Of a stretch of 42,044 nucleotides of DNA, positions 15,298 through 23,277 are shown one piece after another; the first letter of the stretch is position 1, and the number at the start of each line of letters is the position of its first letter. Origin of the DNA: an uncultured Ruminococcus sp. (lineage in GTDB: Bacteria > Bacillota > Clostridia > Oscillospirales > Ruminococcaceae); the NCBI GenBank assembly GCA_900543145.1, contig UQPZ01000016.1, positions 1 to 42,044 of the forward strand, in the 5' to 3' direction. A program made the translations under genes and the position numbers. The notes under the pieces were generated by a model. It was not told the DNA's origin and searched no databases. It worked only from the letters and a program-made list of their open reading frames with translations.

Positions 15298-15888
15298 ATA
15301 TATTCACTGAGCGGAAAACTTATACATACCGAAGCGGAGCTTGCCGTGGTGGAATGCGGCGGAGTAGGCTACGCCTGTAAAACGACCCTTTCTACGCTGC
15401 AAAAGATAGCCGGCGAAGAAAAAGTCACTTTGCTTACATATATGAGCGTTAGAGATGACGCCGTAGAGCTTTTCGGCTTTGCGGACAAGGAAGAACTGAG
15501 AGCTTTCAGACTGCTTATTTCAGTATCCGGAGTAGGCCCTAAGGCAGGACTTGCCATACTGTCGGCAATGAACCCTCAGCAGTTTGCGCTTTCTGTCGCA
15601 ACCTCCGATTCAAGATCCTTTACACAGGTAAAGGGAATAGGCAAAAAGACCGCCGAGCGCATATGCCTTGAACTCAAGGACAAGGTAGCCGGCGAAACTA
15701 TCTCTGTCAGAGGACAGGCTTCCGCAGCTGTACCTATGGCAGGCGGAAATATAGGAGAGGCGATAACGGCGCTGGAGGTGCTTGGATATTCTGCGGCAGA
15801 GGCGGCAGGAGCAATCGCTCAGCTTGACCCACAGCTGCCCGTCGAGGAGCTTATCAAAAAGGCTCTGATAGGACTGGCAAGGTTTTGA
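15295..15888 (+). CDS. ruvA: Holliday junction DNA helicase subunit RuvA
   Basis: A 197-residue junction-binding protein. Domain I is an OB fold starting MIYSLSGKLIHTE. Domain II has paired helix-hairpin-helix motifs (LLISVSGVGPKAGLAILS and FTQVKGIGKKTAERICLELKDK). After a flexible linker, domain III (about 150-197) contacts RuvB. It begins 44 bases after ruvC. Confidence 0.95.
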   Translation: MIYSLSGKLIHTEAELAVVECGGVGYACKTTLSTLQKIAGEEKVTLLTYMSVRDDAVELFGFADKEELRAFRLLISVSGVGPKAGLAILSAMNPQQFALSVATSDSRSFTQVKGIGKKTAERICLELKDKVAGETISVRGQASAAVPMAGGNIGEAITALEVLGYSAAEAAGAIAQLDPQLPVEELIKKALIGLARF

Positions 15889-15900
15889 ATTCAATTATGA

Positions 15901-15940
15901 AAGGATAATGCTCCGTAAGGGAGCATACGGTAAAGCAATG
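15901..15940 (+). promoter_or_regulatory. SD-hairpin-start leader of the ruv lipoprotein gene
   Basis: AAGGA (15901-15905) is 32 nt from ATG 15938. A hairpin ATGCTCC (08-14) / GGAGCAT (20-26) lies between and leaves 13 nt when looped out. Confidence 0.7.
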
Positions 15941-16621
15941 AAAAAACTACTTATACTTGCAGCGGCGGCTGTTATGGCGCTTTCTTTCTCCGCCTGCGAT
16001 AAAAAGGACGGAAGCTCGGATAAGGACAGCGTAAACTCGTCTAAAGCGTCAGGCTCGGAAAAAATGATCCCCGAAGATTTTATGCGTTCATGTGCCTATG
16101 AGCTTACCTCCCTGACACAGACCACAGCAAAAGAGATTTCTGCGGAAGAGCTTGGCCTTTCAGATGAGGATATTGCCGAATTTTATACGTCGGTTGCAGA
16201 GGCAGAGCTTTCTGAGCCTGACAAGCTGACCGTCTACGCACTGTCTGAAAACCAGGTGAACAGCTATATGCAGACGGCGGGATACTCCGGAGATTCGTTT
16301 TCCGACGAAGCCTATGCCGCACTGACTAAAAAAATTACCGCCTCTCTGGGAGGTCTGTTAAATTCACAGACGGGAGTTTACGAGGCAGCCGCAGGCTCTG
16401 CACTCAGTTCCAGCAAAGCGTTTCCCGCTCCCAAGGGATTTGAGGGAAGCTATCTTATGATCATAAACTGGAAGGATCTTTCAGCCGCTGTTTCCTTTTA
16501 CGACGAAGGCAACGGAGCCGTTCTCGCCCAGTATACTCCGGTTTTTGCGGATACAGATACAATAGATATAACCCTGACTCAGTTCGGTCTGAACGAAACC
16601 AAACAGGACATCGAGCCGTAA
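15938..16621 (+). CDS. Uncharacterised lipoprotein inside the ruv operon
   Basis: A 227-residue exported protein with a lipoprotein signal peptide (MKKLLILAAAAVMALSFSAC, lipidated C20), a Ser/Lys/Asp-rich linker (about 21-47) and a C-terminal domain of two similar halves of mixed alpha/beta character. I do not recognise the family with confidence; it resembles DUF4358-type lipoproteins. The hairpin leader and signal peptide argue for ATG 15938 over the in-frame ATG 15908, which would fall inside the hairpin. Its place between ruvA and ruvB is odd, because those genes are normally adjacent. Confidence 0.75.
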   Translation: MKKLLILAAAAVMALSFSACDKKDGSSDKDSVNSSKASGSEKMIPEDFMRSCAYELTSLTQTTAKEISAEELGLSDEDIAEFYTSVAEAELSEPDKLTVYALSENQVNSYMQTAGYSGDSFSDEAYAALTKKITASLGGLLNSQTGVYEAAAGSALSSSKAFPAPKGFEGSYLMIINWKDLSAAVSFYDEGNGAVLAQYTPVFADTDTIDITLTQFGLNETKQDIEP

Positions 16622-16652
16622 AACGGTCAGAGCCTCAGGAAAGGACATTGAA

Positions 16653-17693
16653 ATGATTGAAAAAGGCGATTTTGATATAGAAAACAGAATAGTCGCTACG
16701 AAGCAGACCGAAGCCGATACTACCGACGATTTTGAGATAAATCTCCGTCCGAAGACCCTTGCTGAATATATAGGTCAGGAAAAGGTAAAGGAGAACCTTT
16801 CGGTCTATATTCAGGCGGCAAAAAAACGCGGCGACAGTCTTGACCATATACTTCTGTACGGACCTCCGGGGCTTGGAAAAACCACTCTTTCAACCATAAT
16901 CGCTCACGAAATGGGCGTAAATATCCGAACGACTTCAGGCCCTGCTATAGAAAAGCCGGGAGATCTTGCAGCTATACTTACCAATCTGGAAAAAGGCGAT
17001 GTGCTTTTTATCGACGAGATACACAGACTTTCAAGACAGGTAGAAGAAGTTCTCTATCCGGCTCTTGAGGATTACGCTCTTGATATTATTATGGGAAAAG
17101 GCCCTGCGGCCAGATCTATACGAATAGAACTGAATAAGTTTACTCTTGTAGGAGCGACTACCAGAGCAGGACAGCTTACCTCCCCGCTCAGGGACAGGTT
17201 CGGAGTTATTGAACGTCTGGAGCTTTACAGTCCTGAACAGCTGTGCGAAATAATAATGCGCTCCGCTGTGATACTCGGCGTTCCCTGCGACAGGGAAGGA
17301 GCTCTGGAGCTTGCTTCACGCTCCAGAGGAACTCCGAGAATAGCCAACCGCTTTCTGAAAAGGGTACGGGACTTTGCGGAGGTTATGGGAAACGGAAAGG
17401 TAACTAAGGATATTGCTAAGATAGCTCTTGACCGCATGGAGGTAGACAGACTGGGTCTTGATAATCTTGACCGAAGAATGCTAAGTATGATAATTAAAGG
17501 TTACGGCGGAGGTCCGGTAGGTCTTGATACTCTGGCTTCTGCAATAGGAGAAGAAGCCGTTACCCTTGAAGACGTCTGCGAGCCGTATCTCATGCAGCTT
17601 GGTTTTATTTCAAGAACTCCCAGAGGCCGCTGCGCAACTCAGCTTGCTTATGATCATCTGGGAATACTCAAAGACGGGCAAACGACACTGTAA
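16653..17693 (+). CDS. ruvB: Holliday junction branch-migration ATPase RuvB
   Basis: A 346-residue AAA+ motor that drives branch migration on RuvA-bound junctions. Walker A LLYGPPGLGKTTLS is near residue 67, Walker B VLFIDEIHRL near 120, sensor 1 VGATTRAG, an arginine finger region SPLRDRFGV, and a C-terminal winged helix ending FISRTPRGRCATQLAYDHL. The ATG follows AGGAAAGGA. It is the last gene of the operon. Confidence 0.96.
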   Translation: MIEKGDFDIENRIVATKQTEADTTDDFEINLRPKTLAEYIGQEKVKENLSVYIQAAKKRGDSLDHILLYGPPGLGKTTLSTIIAHEMGVNIRTTSGPAIEKPGDLAAILTNLEKGDVLFIDEIHRLSRQVEEVLYPALEDYALDIIMGKGPAARSIRIELNKFTLVGATTRAGQLTSPLRDRFGVIERLELYSPEQLCEIIMRSAVILGVPCDREGALELASRSRGTPRIANRFLKRVRDFAEVMGNGKVTKDIAKIALDRMEVDRLGLDNLDRRMLSMIIKGYGGGPVGLDTLASAIGEEAVTLEDVCEPYLMQLGFISRTPRGRCATQLAYDHLGILKDGQTTL

Positions 17694-17698
17694 ATATC

Positions 17699-17739
17699 AA
17701 ACGCCGAAGGAAGCGCAGTAAGCTTACTCTTCGGCGTTT
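17699..17739. terminator. Bidirectional terminator between ruvB and the Gx transporter gene
   Basis: Eleven-bp perfect stem AAACGCCGAAG / CTTCGGCGTTT; the stop codon of the minus-strand gene lies at its edge. Confidence 0.8.
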
Positions 17740-18241
17740 ATTTCTGAACTAGCCTGTCCCTAAGCGGCGAAAACCACAGCCTTTGAGCAACAGCGCCCGT
17801 AAGCGCACCCGTTATTACCGAGCATATCAGCAAAGCAGGCAGAAGTGAAATCACCGCAGTATTTTCTATAAGTATGTACGCTGCAGCAAGCTGCCCAAGA
17901 CTGTGAGCAGCAGCGCCCAGTACTGATACCGCCCATATCTGCCGTCTGTCCATAATATTCACAGTAAGCGCCATTACCGCAAATGCCGCCGCTCCTCCGA
18001 AAAGAGAGAACATAAAAGATGCGGCAGTTCCGCAGAAAACTGCTCCCAGAACTATTCTTATAAGCTGTACAGCCCCAGCCGATCTCCTTGAGATCATCAG
18101 CATTGCTATAAGCGTAACAACGTTTGAAAGCCCAAGCTTGACTCCCGGTATCCAGATAGGAGGAAGTTGTGCTTCGATAGTAAAAACCGCAAGAGCCAAT
18201 CCCGCAAGCACTCCGGTCAGTGCAATTTTTCTCGATCTCAT
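17738..18241 (-). CDS. Gx-type membrane transporter (heptaprenyl diphosphate synthase component I family)
   Basis: A 167-residue polytopic membrane protein with about five hydrophobic helices and the family start KIALTGVLAGLALAVFTIEAQLPPIWIPGVKLGLSNVVTL... The family (Hpre_diP_synt_I) resembles substrate-binding components of ECF transporters and is often found beside NusG-II-domain proteins, as here. The substrate is unknown. It follows the NusG-II gene on the same strand by 67 bases, and its start codon lies behind an SD-hairpin leader. Confidence 0.75.
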   Translation of the reverse strand: MRSRKIALTGVLAGLALAVFTIEAQLPPIWIPGVKLGLSNVVTLIAMLMISRRSAGAVQLIRIVLGAVFCGTAASFMFSLFGGAAAFAVMALTVNIMDRRQIWAVSVLGAAAHSLGQLAAAYILIENTAVISLLPALLICSVITGALTGAVAQRLWFSPLRDRLVQK

Positions 18242-18278
18242 TTTATTTCCATATTCCCGCGTGAAATATGTACTCCCT
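18239..18278 (-). promoter_or_regulatory. SD-hairpin-start leader of the Gx transporter gene
   Basis: Minus-strand AGGGAG (18273-18278) is 31 nt from the ATG. An 8-bp hairpin CATATTTC / GGAATATG (18250-18270, one G-T pair) lies between and leaves 10 nt when looped out. Confidence 0.7.
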
Positions 18279-18308
18279 TCAATTTTTACGGATACTATCC
18301 GAAAAGGC

Positions 18309-18659
18309 TCAGCCTTGCTTCTCCTTAACTGTGACCGCCAATCTGTGAGGAGCGCAAATTATCGAACCCTCGTGCGAAAGCCTGCCGTAATTGATACAGT
18401 CGTGATTTGCGCAGTCTGCGTCAGATATCCATATCTCGTTATTCTGCCAGCATACTGTGTTATAACCGTTATCTGTCTTTACAGTAAACTTTTCAAGCTT
18501 CTGCCCTGAAATATCATCTATTTCTTTAACAAGCGCTCCTTCGGAATAAATCTCGGCGTACAGCTCGCCTTTCCGTCCGTTTCTAATTAGCAGAAATCCT
18601 GCGCATATAAGTATCAAAACAGCAAAAACAGACCCCCATATTATGTTCCTTTTATCCAT
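18309..18659 (-). CDS. NusG domain II-containing membrane-anchored protein
   Basis: A 116-residue protein with one N-terminal transmembrane helix (about 7-25) and an extracytoplasmic NusG-II-like beta domain. That domain has a conserved cysteine trio and the segment DADCANHDCINYGRLS...IICAPHRLAV. Such proteins commonly neighbour Gx transporters and redox or flavin-transfer genes; the biochemical role is not established. GGAGGG lies 10 nt before the ATG. It is first in a two-gene unit. Confidence 0.75.
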   Translation of the reverse strand: MDKRNIIWGSVFAVLILICAGFLLIRNGRKGELYAEIYSEGALVKEIDDISGQKLEKFTVKTDNGYNTVCWQNNEIWISDADCANHDCINYGRLSHEGSIICAPHRLAVTVKEKQG

Positions 18660-19145
18660 TCAAGCACTTCCCTCCGCTATTTCCGAGTATATCACACACC
18701 GCCAAAAAGGTCAAGTGTGAAAAAAATTGTACTCAAATAGTTACAAAGTGCTTACATTGATTGCCGCTAGGTAACAACTGTCCAATTAAACTCACCGCAT
18801 CAATTACTTTTTGATTACAAACATAATAAAAATCAAAGAAAATTATCGAAAACTGCGAATTTTATTCCGTTTACTATTGATTTTTTTAAACGTTTGTGGT
18901 AAACTATTAGAAGTATTAATGTTTTTACCAAAGAATTTTTCAGTATTATTACTGTTTGTCTATAAATATTTTTCTTGCACAGAAAAATAGCTGTGATTTT
19001 GTACTTATTTTTCTATATAATGTTAGTGATTTTAAATCATTTCAGAGAATTTTTTTATTTATGCTTTTATTTTCCTGCTTTCTGTGCTATAATATACGGG
19101 TGTTTTACAGTAAAACATCCGTAAAATTAAGGAGTGTGTACAACT
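18660..19145. other. AT-rich intergenic region before murA
   Basis: A 486-bp non-coding region with the NusG-II promoter at its left end. Towards murA, a TATAAT (19089-19094) with a weak -35 is followed by a 10-bp hairpin (19098-19107 / 19111-19120) in the murA leader. A 65-codon frame at 18956 has no ribosome binding site and is not believed. Confidence 0.6.
18686..18714 (-). promoter_or_regulatory. Promoter of the NusG-II gene
   Basis: Minus-strand TTGACC (18709-18714), 17 bp, TATACT (18686-18691). Confidence 0.7.
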
Positions 19146-20432
19146 TTGGATAAGTTTGTTATAAACGGCGGTATCCCCCTGCACGGAGAGGTCAATATAA
19201 GCGGAGCAAAAAATGCTGCTGTAGCACTGGTAGCCGCAACGATTTTATGCGACGAGCCGTGTGTGCTTGAAAACGTTCCCGAAATAAGCGATATTACTAT
19301 CTGTATGAAAATACTTAAATCTATGGGAGCGGACATCAGACTTATCAACAAAAACACCGTTTCCTTTGATACAAGAGGAATAAAGATCCCAAGAGTTCCC
19401 TACGAACTGGCTCGTTCAATGAGAGCGTCCACATATTTTCTGGGAACGCTTCTCGGTCGTTTTCATGAAGCCTACGTCGCTATGCCTGGCGGCTGCGATC
19501 TTGGCGACAGACCTATCGACCAGCATCTGAAGGCTTTCAGATGTCTTGGAGCGACCGATGATATCGAAAACGGAGAAGTTCACTGCATAGCTGACCGGCT
19601 TATCGGCTCGCAGATATACTTTGATTTCAACACAGTAGGCGGAACGATAAATGCTATAATGGCTTCTGTAAAGGCAAAGGGTCTGACTATTATCGAAAAC
19701 GCCGCCAAGGAACCGCATATAGTAGACCTTGCCAACTTCCTAAACTCGATGGGCGCAGATATAAGAGGCGCCGGAACAGACGTTATCAAGGTAAGAGGCG
19801 TCGATCATCTCAAGGGGATCACCTATGGTATCATTCCCGACCAGATCGAAGCCGGAACTTATATGGTAGCTGCCGCCGCTACGAGAGGCGATGTTCTTAT
19901 AAAGAATATTATTCCCAAGCACCTTGAATCAATTACCGCAAAGCTCAGAAAGGTAGGAGTTTCCGTTGTTGAGAACGATGAAAGCGTCAGGGTATTTATA
20001 GACGGTCCACTGATGAAAACCTCGCTTAAAACAATGCCTCACCCCGGGTTTCCTACAGATATGCAGCCTCAGTTCTCTACGCTTCTCACTCTTGCCGATG
20101 GTACAAGCATAGTTACCGACGATATTTTTGACAACCGATTCAGGTATGTTTCAGAGCTTAGAAGAATGGGCGCAGATATTTCCGTAGACGGAACCGTAGC
20201 TGTTATTCAGGGTACAGGCGAGCTAAAAGGCGCTCCCGTTGTCGCTACCGACCTCAGAGCAGGAGCAGCTATGATAATCGCAGGACTTGCCGCAAAGGGC
20301 ACTACTGAAATTGAAAATATCCACTTTATCGAAAGAGGCTACGAGTGCATAGACGAAAAGCTTATGCAACTGGGTGCAGATATAAAACGCGTTCATGTTA
20401 CTGAAATAAACGCTTCTCAGATGAGCGGCTGA
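19146..20432 (+). CDS. murA: UDP-N-acetylglucosamine 1-carboxyvinyltransferase
   Basis: A 428-residue EPT-fold enzyme catalysing the first committed step of peptidoglycan precursor synthesis (enolpyruvyl transfer from PEP to UDP-GlcNAc), the fosfomycin target. It starts DKFVINGGIPLHGEVNISGAKNAAVAL. The loop MPGGCDLGDRPIDQHLKAF contains the active-site cysteine. PTDMQPQFSTLLTLADG and LRAGAAMIIAGLAAKG are further family blocks. I chose TTG 19146 with AAGGAG about 12 nt upstream; a GTG at 19134 overlaps the ribosome binding site. Confidence 0.95.
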   Translation: MDKFVINGGIPLHGEVNISGAKNAAVALVAATILCDEPCVLENVPEISDITICMKILKSMGADIRLINKNTVSFDTRGIKIPRVPYELARSMRASTYFLGTLLGRFHEAYVAMPGGCDLGDRPIDQHLKAFRCLGATDDIENGEVHCIADRLIGSQIYFDFNTVGGTINAIMASVKAKGLTIIENAAKEPHIVDLANFLNSMGADIRGAGTDVIKVRGVDHLKGITYGIIPDQIEAGTYMVAAAATRGDVLIKNIIPKHLESITAKLRKVGVSVVENDESVRVFIDGPLMKTSLKTMPHPGFPTDMQPQFSTLLTLADGTSIVTDDIFDNRFRYVSELRRMGADISVDGTVAVIQGTGELKGAPVVATDLRAGAAMIIAGLAAKGTTEIENIHFIERGYECIDEKLMQLGADIKRVHVTEINASQMSG

Positions 20433-20536
20433 TATAAAAATCATTCGGGATGTTCGGGGGAATTTTGGTCGGCAGATCTCCCCGGCGTCCTGTTTTACTG
20501 TAATAAACTAAGACTGCGAAAAGTCGAAATCATATT

Positions 20537-20578
20537 AAGGAGGTCAAATTCCTTAACAGGAATACGGTAACAAATATG
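20537..20578 (+). promoter_or_regulatory. SD-hairpin-start leader of the HAD phosphatase gene
   Basis: AAGGAGG (20537-20543) is 32 nt from ATG 20576. A short hairpin ATTCC (48-52) / GGAAT (59-63) lies between and leaves 16 nt when looped out. It is the weakest stem of the set. Confidence 0.5.
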
Positions 20579-21427
20579 AGTAATAAAAAAACTCTGTATA
20601 TTTCCGATCTTGACGGTACTCTGCTTAACGACAGCGCAGAGCTGAGCGAAAAAAGCAGACAACTTCTGAACTGCGCCACGGAGAACGGAACAATGTTTAC
20701 AGCCGCTACCGCCAGAACTCTTGCCTCTGCCAGAGTTATACTTAAAGGACTTACACTGAAAATTCCCATAATACTGATGAACGGAGTGCTTATATACGAT
20801 TTTAACGCCGAGGAATATATTTTTAAGGCTGTTCTCGGTACAGATACAGTTAAGAAAATTATCTCCGCCCTAAGAGAGTGCGCAGCGGACGCCTTTATGT
20901 ATACCATTGAGAAAAATTCAATGCACACCTACTATGAACGGCTTTCGGGACAGGTAATGTTGGATTTTTATAATGAACGCCGTGTAAAATACTATAAATC
21001 ATTTACTCAAACAGAAGATTTTCTTTCTTTAGACGGTAAGAATATAATTTATTTTACCGTAATAGCTCCGTATGAAAGGCTTGCTCCGCTTTATAAAAGA
21101 GTTTCAGAGATCGACGATATAGAAATTTCCTTCTACAGCGATTATTATTCAAAGGAGATATGGTACATTGAGATCTTCTCCGCCGAGGCATCTAAAAGAA
21201 AAGCGGTTCAGTATCTGAGAAAGCTTATAATGCCCGAAAGAATCGTCTGCTTCGGAGATAATCTTAACGACCTGCCAATGTTTGAAGAAGCGGATAAGTC
21301 GATAGCCGTTAAAAACGCTGTTTCCCAGGTCAGAGCAAGGGCGGACGAAATAATCGGAGCAAATACCGAAAATTCAGTAGCACAGTATATATACAGCAGG
21401 TCGGCTGCGGTCTGTACCGATAAATAA
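20576..21427 (+). CDS. Cof-type HAD-IIB family phosphatase
   Basis: A 283-residue haloacid-dehalogenase superfamily hydrolase. Motif I DLDGTLLND supplies the nucleophile (D10) and D12. Motif II threonine is in AATARTL, the conserved lysine lies in the EASKRKAV segment, and motif III is in CFGDNLNDLPMF. A C2-type cap occupies the middle. Such enzymes dephosphorylate sugar phosphates, flavin or nucleotide metabolites; the substrate cannot be told. It precedes the WalJ-type gene on the same strand. Confidence 0.88.
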   Translation: MSNKKTLYISDLDGTLLNDSAELSEKSRQLLNCATENGTMFTAATARTLASARVILKGLTLKIPIILMNGVLIYDFNAEEYIFKAVLGTDTVKKIISALRECAADAFMYTIEKNSMHTYYERLSGQVMLDFYNERRVKYYKSFTQTEDFLSLDGKNIIYFTVIAPYERLAPLYKRVSEIDDIEISFYSDYYSKEIWYIEIFSAEASKRKAVQYLRKLIMPERIVCFGDNLNDLPMFEEADKSIAVKNAVSQVRARADEIIGANTENSVAQYIYSRSAAVCTDK

Positions 21428-21437
21428 TCAAGGAAAC

Positions 21438-21478
21438 GGAGGACGTCCGATACAGTCAGATTCGGACAACGCTTTATG
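21438..21478 (+). promoter_or_regulatory. SD-hairpin-start leader of the WalJ-type gene
   Basis: GGAGG (21438-21442) is 33 nt from ATG 21476. A hairpin GTCCGA (45-50) / TCGGAC (62-67) lies between and leaves 10 nt when looped out. Confidence 0.7.
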
Positions 21479-22261
21479 GCAAGATTTTACCCGTTGTTTT
21501 CCTCCAGTAAGGGAAACTCGTCATACATAGGAAACGAAAATTCAGGAATACTTATCGACGCAGGCGTTTCGTGCAAGCGACTTGTTTGCGCTCTGGAGAA
21601 CAACGGAATTTCCCCCGAAGCTGTTCAGGGTATCTTTATTACCCATACTCATTCCGACCATATATCCGGACTGAAGATCCTTACAAAGAAATATAATATT
21701 CCCGTTTACGCCCAGACGGTAAACCTTGAGATCCTTGCAGCCTCGGATAAGGTAGCGCCGGACGCAGCTATGTATTCGGTAGACGGAAGGGAAATAGAGG
21801 TAGGAGGCTTCTGTATAAACAGCTTTGAAACTCCTCATGATACTCCTGCAAGCTGCGGCTACAGGATAGTCTGCCCCGACGGGAAGGTAATAGTGACTTG
21901 TACCGACCTCGGAGAGATAACTCCTGAGGTGGATGAAAATCTTACAGGCGCAGATATGGTACTGCTCGAATCCAACTATGATGAAAAAATGCTGAGAAAC
22001 GGCTCATATCCCTACATACTAAAGCAGAGGATAGCCTCCTCTCACGGTCACCTTTCCAATTCAGACTGCTCCAGACAGCTGAAAAAGCTGATAAAGGGAG
22101 GAACCTGCCGCTTTGTTCTGGGGCATTTGAGCCAAGAAAATAATACGGCGTTTATTGCAGAAAACTCCGCCGTAGGCTTTCTTGACGAGTTCAGAAGAAA
22201 CCGTGATTATCTTCTGGATATAGCCGCTCCGGACGGAAAGGGAATGGCGGTGGCGTTTTGA
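21476..22261 (+). CDS. Metallo-beta-lactamase fold hydrolase, WalJ/YycJ type
   Basis: A 261-residue metal-dependent hydrolase with FSSSKGNSSYIG at the N-terminus, the metal motif THTHSDHISG near residue 59, and further ligands in FETPHDTPASCGY and SSHGHLSN. In Firmicutes, YycJ/WalJ is linked to DNA repair and cell-wall control and is typically encoded near rlmH and the origin, as here. It overlaps the rlmH start, implying translational coupling. Confidence 0.85.
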   Translation: MARFYPLFSSSKGNSSYIGNENSGILIDAGVSCKRLVCALENNGISPEAVQGIFITHTHSDHISGLKILTKKYNIPVYAQTVNLEILAASDKVAPDAAMYSVDGREIEVGGFCINSFETPHDTPASCGYRIVCPDGKVIVTCTDLGEITPEVDENLTGADMVLLESNYDEKMLRNGSYPYILKQRIASSHGHLSNSDCSRQLKKLIKGGTCRFVLGHLSQENNTAFIAENSAVGFLDEFRRNRDYLLDIAAPDGKGMAVAF

Positions 22262-22743
22262 TAAAAATAAATATCGTTACAGTCGGAAAGCTCAAGGAAA
22301 AGTACTGGCGCGATGCAGCTGAAGAATATTCAAAGCGTCTAAAATCGTTCTGTCAGCTTGAAATAGCCGAGCTTGCGGAAGCAAGACTTTCCGATAACCC
22401 GTCCGAAAAGGAAATAACTGCGGCTTTATCAGCAGAAGCTAAAGCTATAAGCGCCTATACGGACAGAAAATCCTCTTATAATATTGCAATGTGCATTGAG
22501 GGCGGCCAGCTTTCAAGCACAGAGCTTTCGGAAAGACTGTGCCGCTGCGGAACGGACGGCTATTCAACGGTAAATTTCATTATCGGCTCATCATTCGGAA
22601 TAAGCGACGAAATAAAGAAAAAAGCACATTTAAAGCTTTCAATGTCTGAAATGACCTTTCCTCACCAGTTGGCAAGGATCATGCTGCTGGAACAGGTCTA
22701 CAGAGCCTTTCAGATCGAAGCTCACACAAAATATCATAAATAA
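22258..22743 (+). CDS. rlmH: 23S rRNA pseudouridine1915 N3-methyltransferase
   Basis: A 161-residue SPOUT methyltransferase that modifies pseudouridine 1915 in helix 69 of 23S rRNA using AdoMet. It begins IKINIVTVGKLKEKYWRDA. The knot region has NFIIGSSFGIS and ends LSMSEMTFPHQLARIMLLEQVYRAF...TKYHK, which is highly characteristic. It starts at TTG and overlaps the stop of the preceding gene by 4 bases. Confidence 0.95.
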   Translation: MIKINIVTVGKLKEKYWRDAAEEYSKRLKSFCQLEIAELAEARLSDNPSEKEITAALSAEAKAISAYTDRKSSYNIAMCIEGGQLSSTELSERLCRCGTDGYSTVNFIIGSSFGISDEIKKKAHLKLSMSEMTFPHQLARIMLLEQVYRAFQIEAHTKYHK

Positions 22744-22744
22744 A

Positions 22745-22771
22745 AAGGGAACGGAGCAATTCCGTTCCCTT
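22745..22771. terminator. Terminator between rlmH and the NrdD-tail gene
   Basis: AAGGGAACGGA / TCCGTTCCCTT, an 11-bp perfect stem with flanking A/T runs, serving convergent genes. Confidence 0.85.
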
Positions 22772-22777
22772 GAATTT

Positions 22778-23050
22778 TTACTGTGAAATCCCGTGTTTTA
22801 CCCTGTCCTCAACCTCGCTGCGCTTAGCGTTGTTGAAGCGGTCTACCGTACCTACCAGATAGCCTGTGATCCTGCGTATTCTCTGGAAAGGAACATCAGC
22901 GAAACGGTACTGTATATCAACAAAATCTCCGTCAACATTAAGCTCGATCCCCTCAATAGTCTTTTCCGGGTAAAGCTCATGCGCCCTTGTGATATAAGCG
23001 TTTATTTCAGCCTGTGAAAGCTCTCCGTTCGTTACTTTTACGTCAACCAT
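22778..23050 (-). CDS. Stand-alone NrdD-type glycyl-radical domain protein
   Basis: A 90-residue protein whose C-terminal third (RRITGYLVGTVDRFNNAKR, then SEVEDRVKHG) matches the glycyl-radical tail of class III anaerobic ribonucleotide reductase NrdD. The radical glycine would be G63. It lacks the reductase barrel and has no cysteine, so the NrdD zinc site is missing. The first 50 residues form a short acidic alpha/beta segment that I do not recognise. By analogy with GrcA/YfiD, a spare glycyl-radical domain for pyruvate formate-lyase, it may repair or supplement NrdD. The start at 23050 has AGAGGTAAGG upstream. The promoter carries an NrdR box. Confidence 0.8.
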   Translation of the reverse strand: MVDVKVTNGELSQAEINAYITRAHELYPEKTIEGIELNVDGDFVDIQYRFADVPFQRIRRITGYLVGTVDRFNNAKRSEVEDRVKHGISQ

Positions 23051-23131
23051 TTTCCTTACCTCTCTTAATCCTCTAATTAATTTAACTTTACTTTTGCAAA
23101 TCAATTTCACACTTGTTGTGCTGTAATTAGT

Positions 23132-23160
23132 ATTATACCACTATATATTGTGTTTGTCAA
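23132..23160 (-). promoter_or_regulatory. Consensus promoter with embedded NrdR box
   Basis: Minus-strand TTGACA (23155-23160), 17 bp, TATAAT (23132-23137). The spacer is almost entirely an NrdR box, ACACAATATATAGTGG (23138-23153), differing from ACACWATATATWGTGT at only the last base. NrdR binding there would block polymerase directly. A second, weaker half-match at 23109-23124 is not convincing. Confidence 0.85.
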
Positions 23161-23231
23161 TAGCGTGTTTGTCATTTTAAGCATTGCTTTTTTGTATACA
23201 TTTCACATTTGGTTAAGCCTGAAAACAATAA

Positions 23232-23263
23232 ACAGCGCCCCAACCGCTTGGACAGGGCGCTGT
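23232..23263 (-). terminator. Terminator of the first MATE gene
   Basis: ACAGCGCCC / GGGCGCTGT stem followed on the minus strand by TTATTGTTTT. Confidence 0.75.
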
Positions 23264-23277
23264 CATTAATAAAAGTA

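Noticed and set aside
18956..19153. A 65-codon plus-strand frame before murA
   Set aside because: It has no ribosome binding site, is extremely rich in Phe/Leu codons typical of AT-rich non-coding DNA, and overlaps the murA leader hairpin and start.
23109..23124. Second NrdR box next to the clear one
   Set aside because: Only about 10 of 16 positions match, and the 29-bp spacing does not fit the usual integral-turn arrangement.
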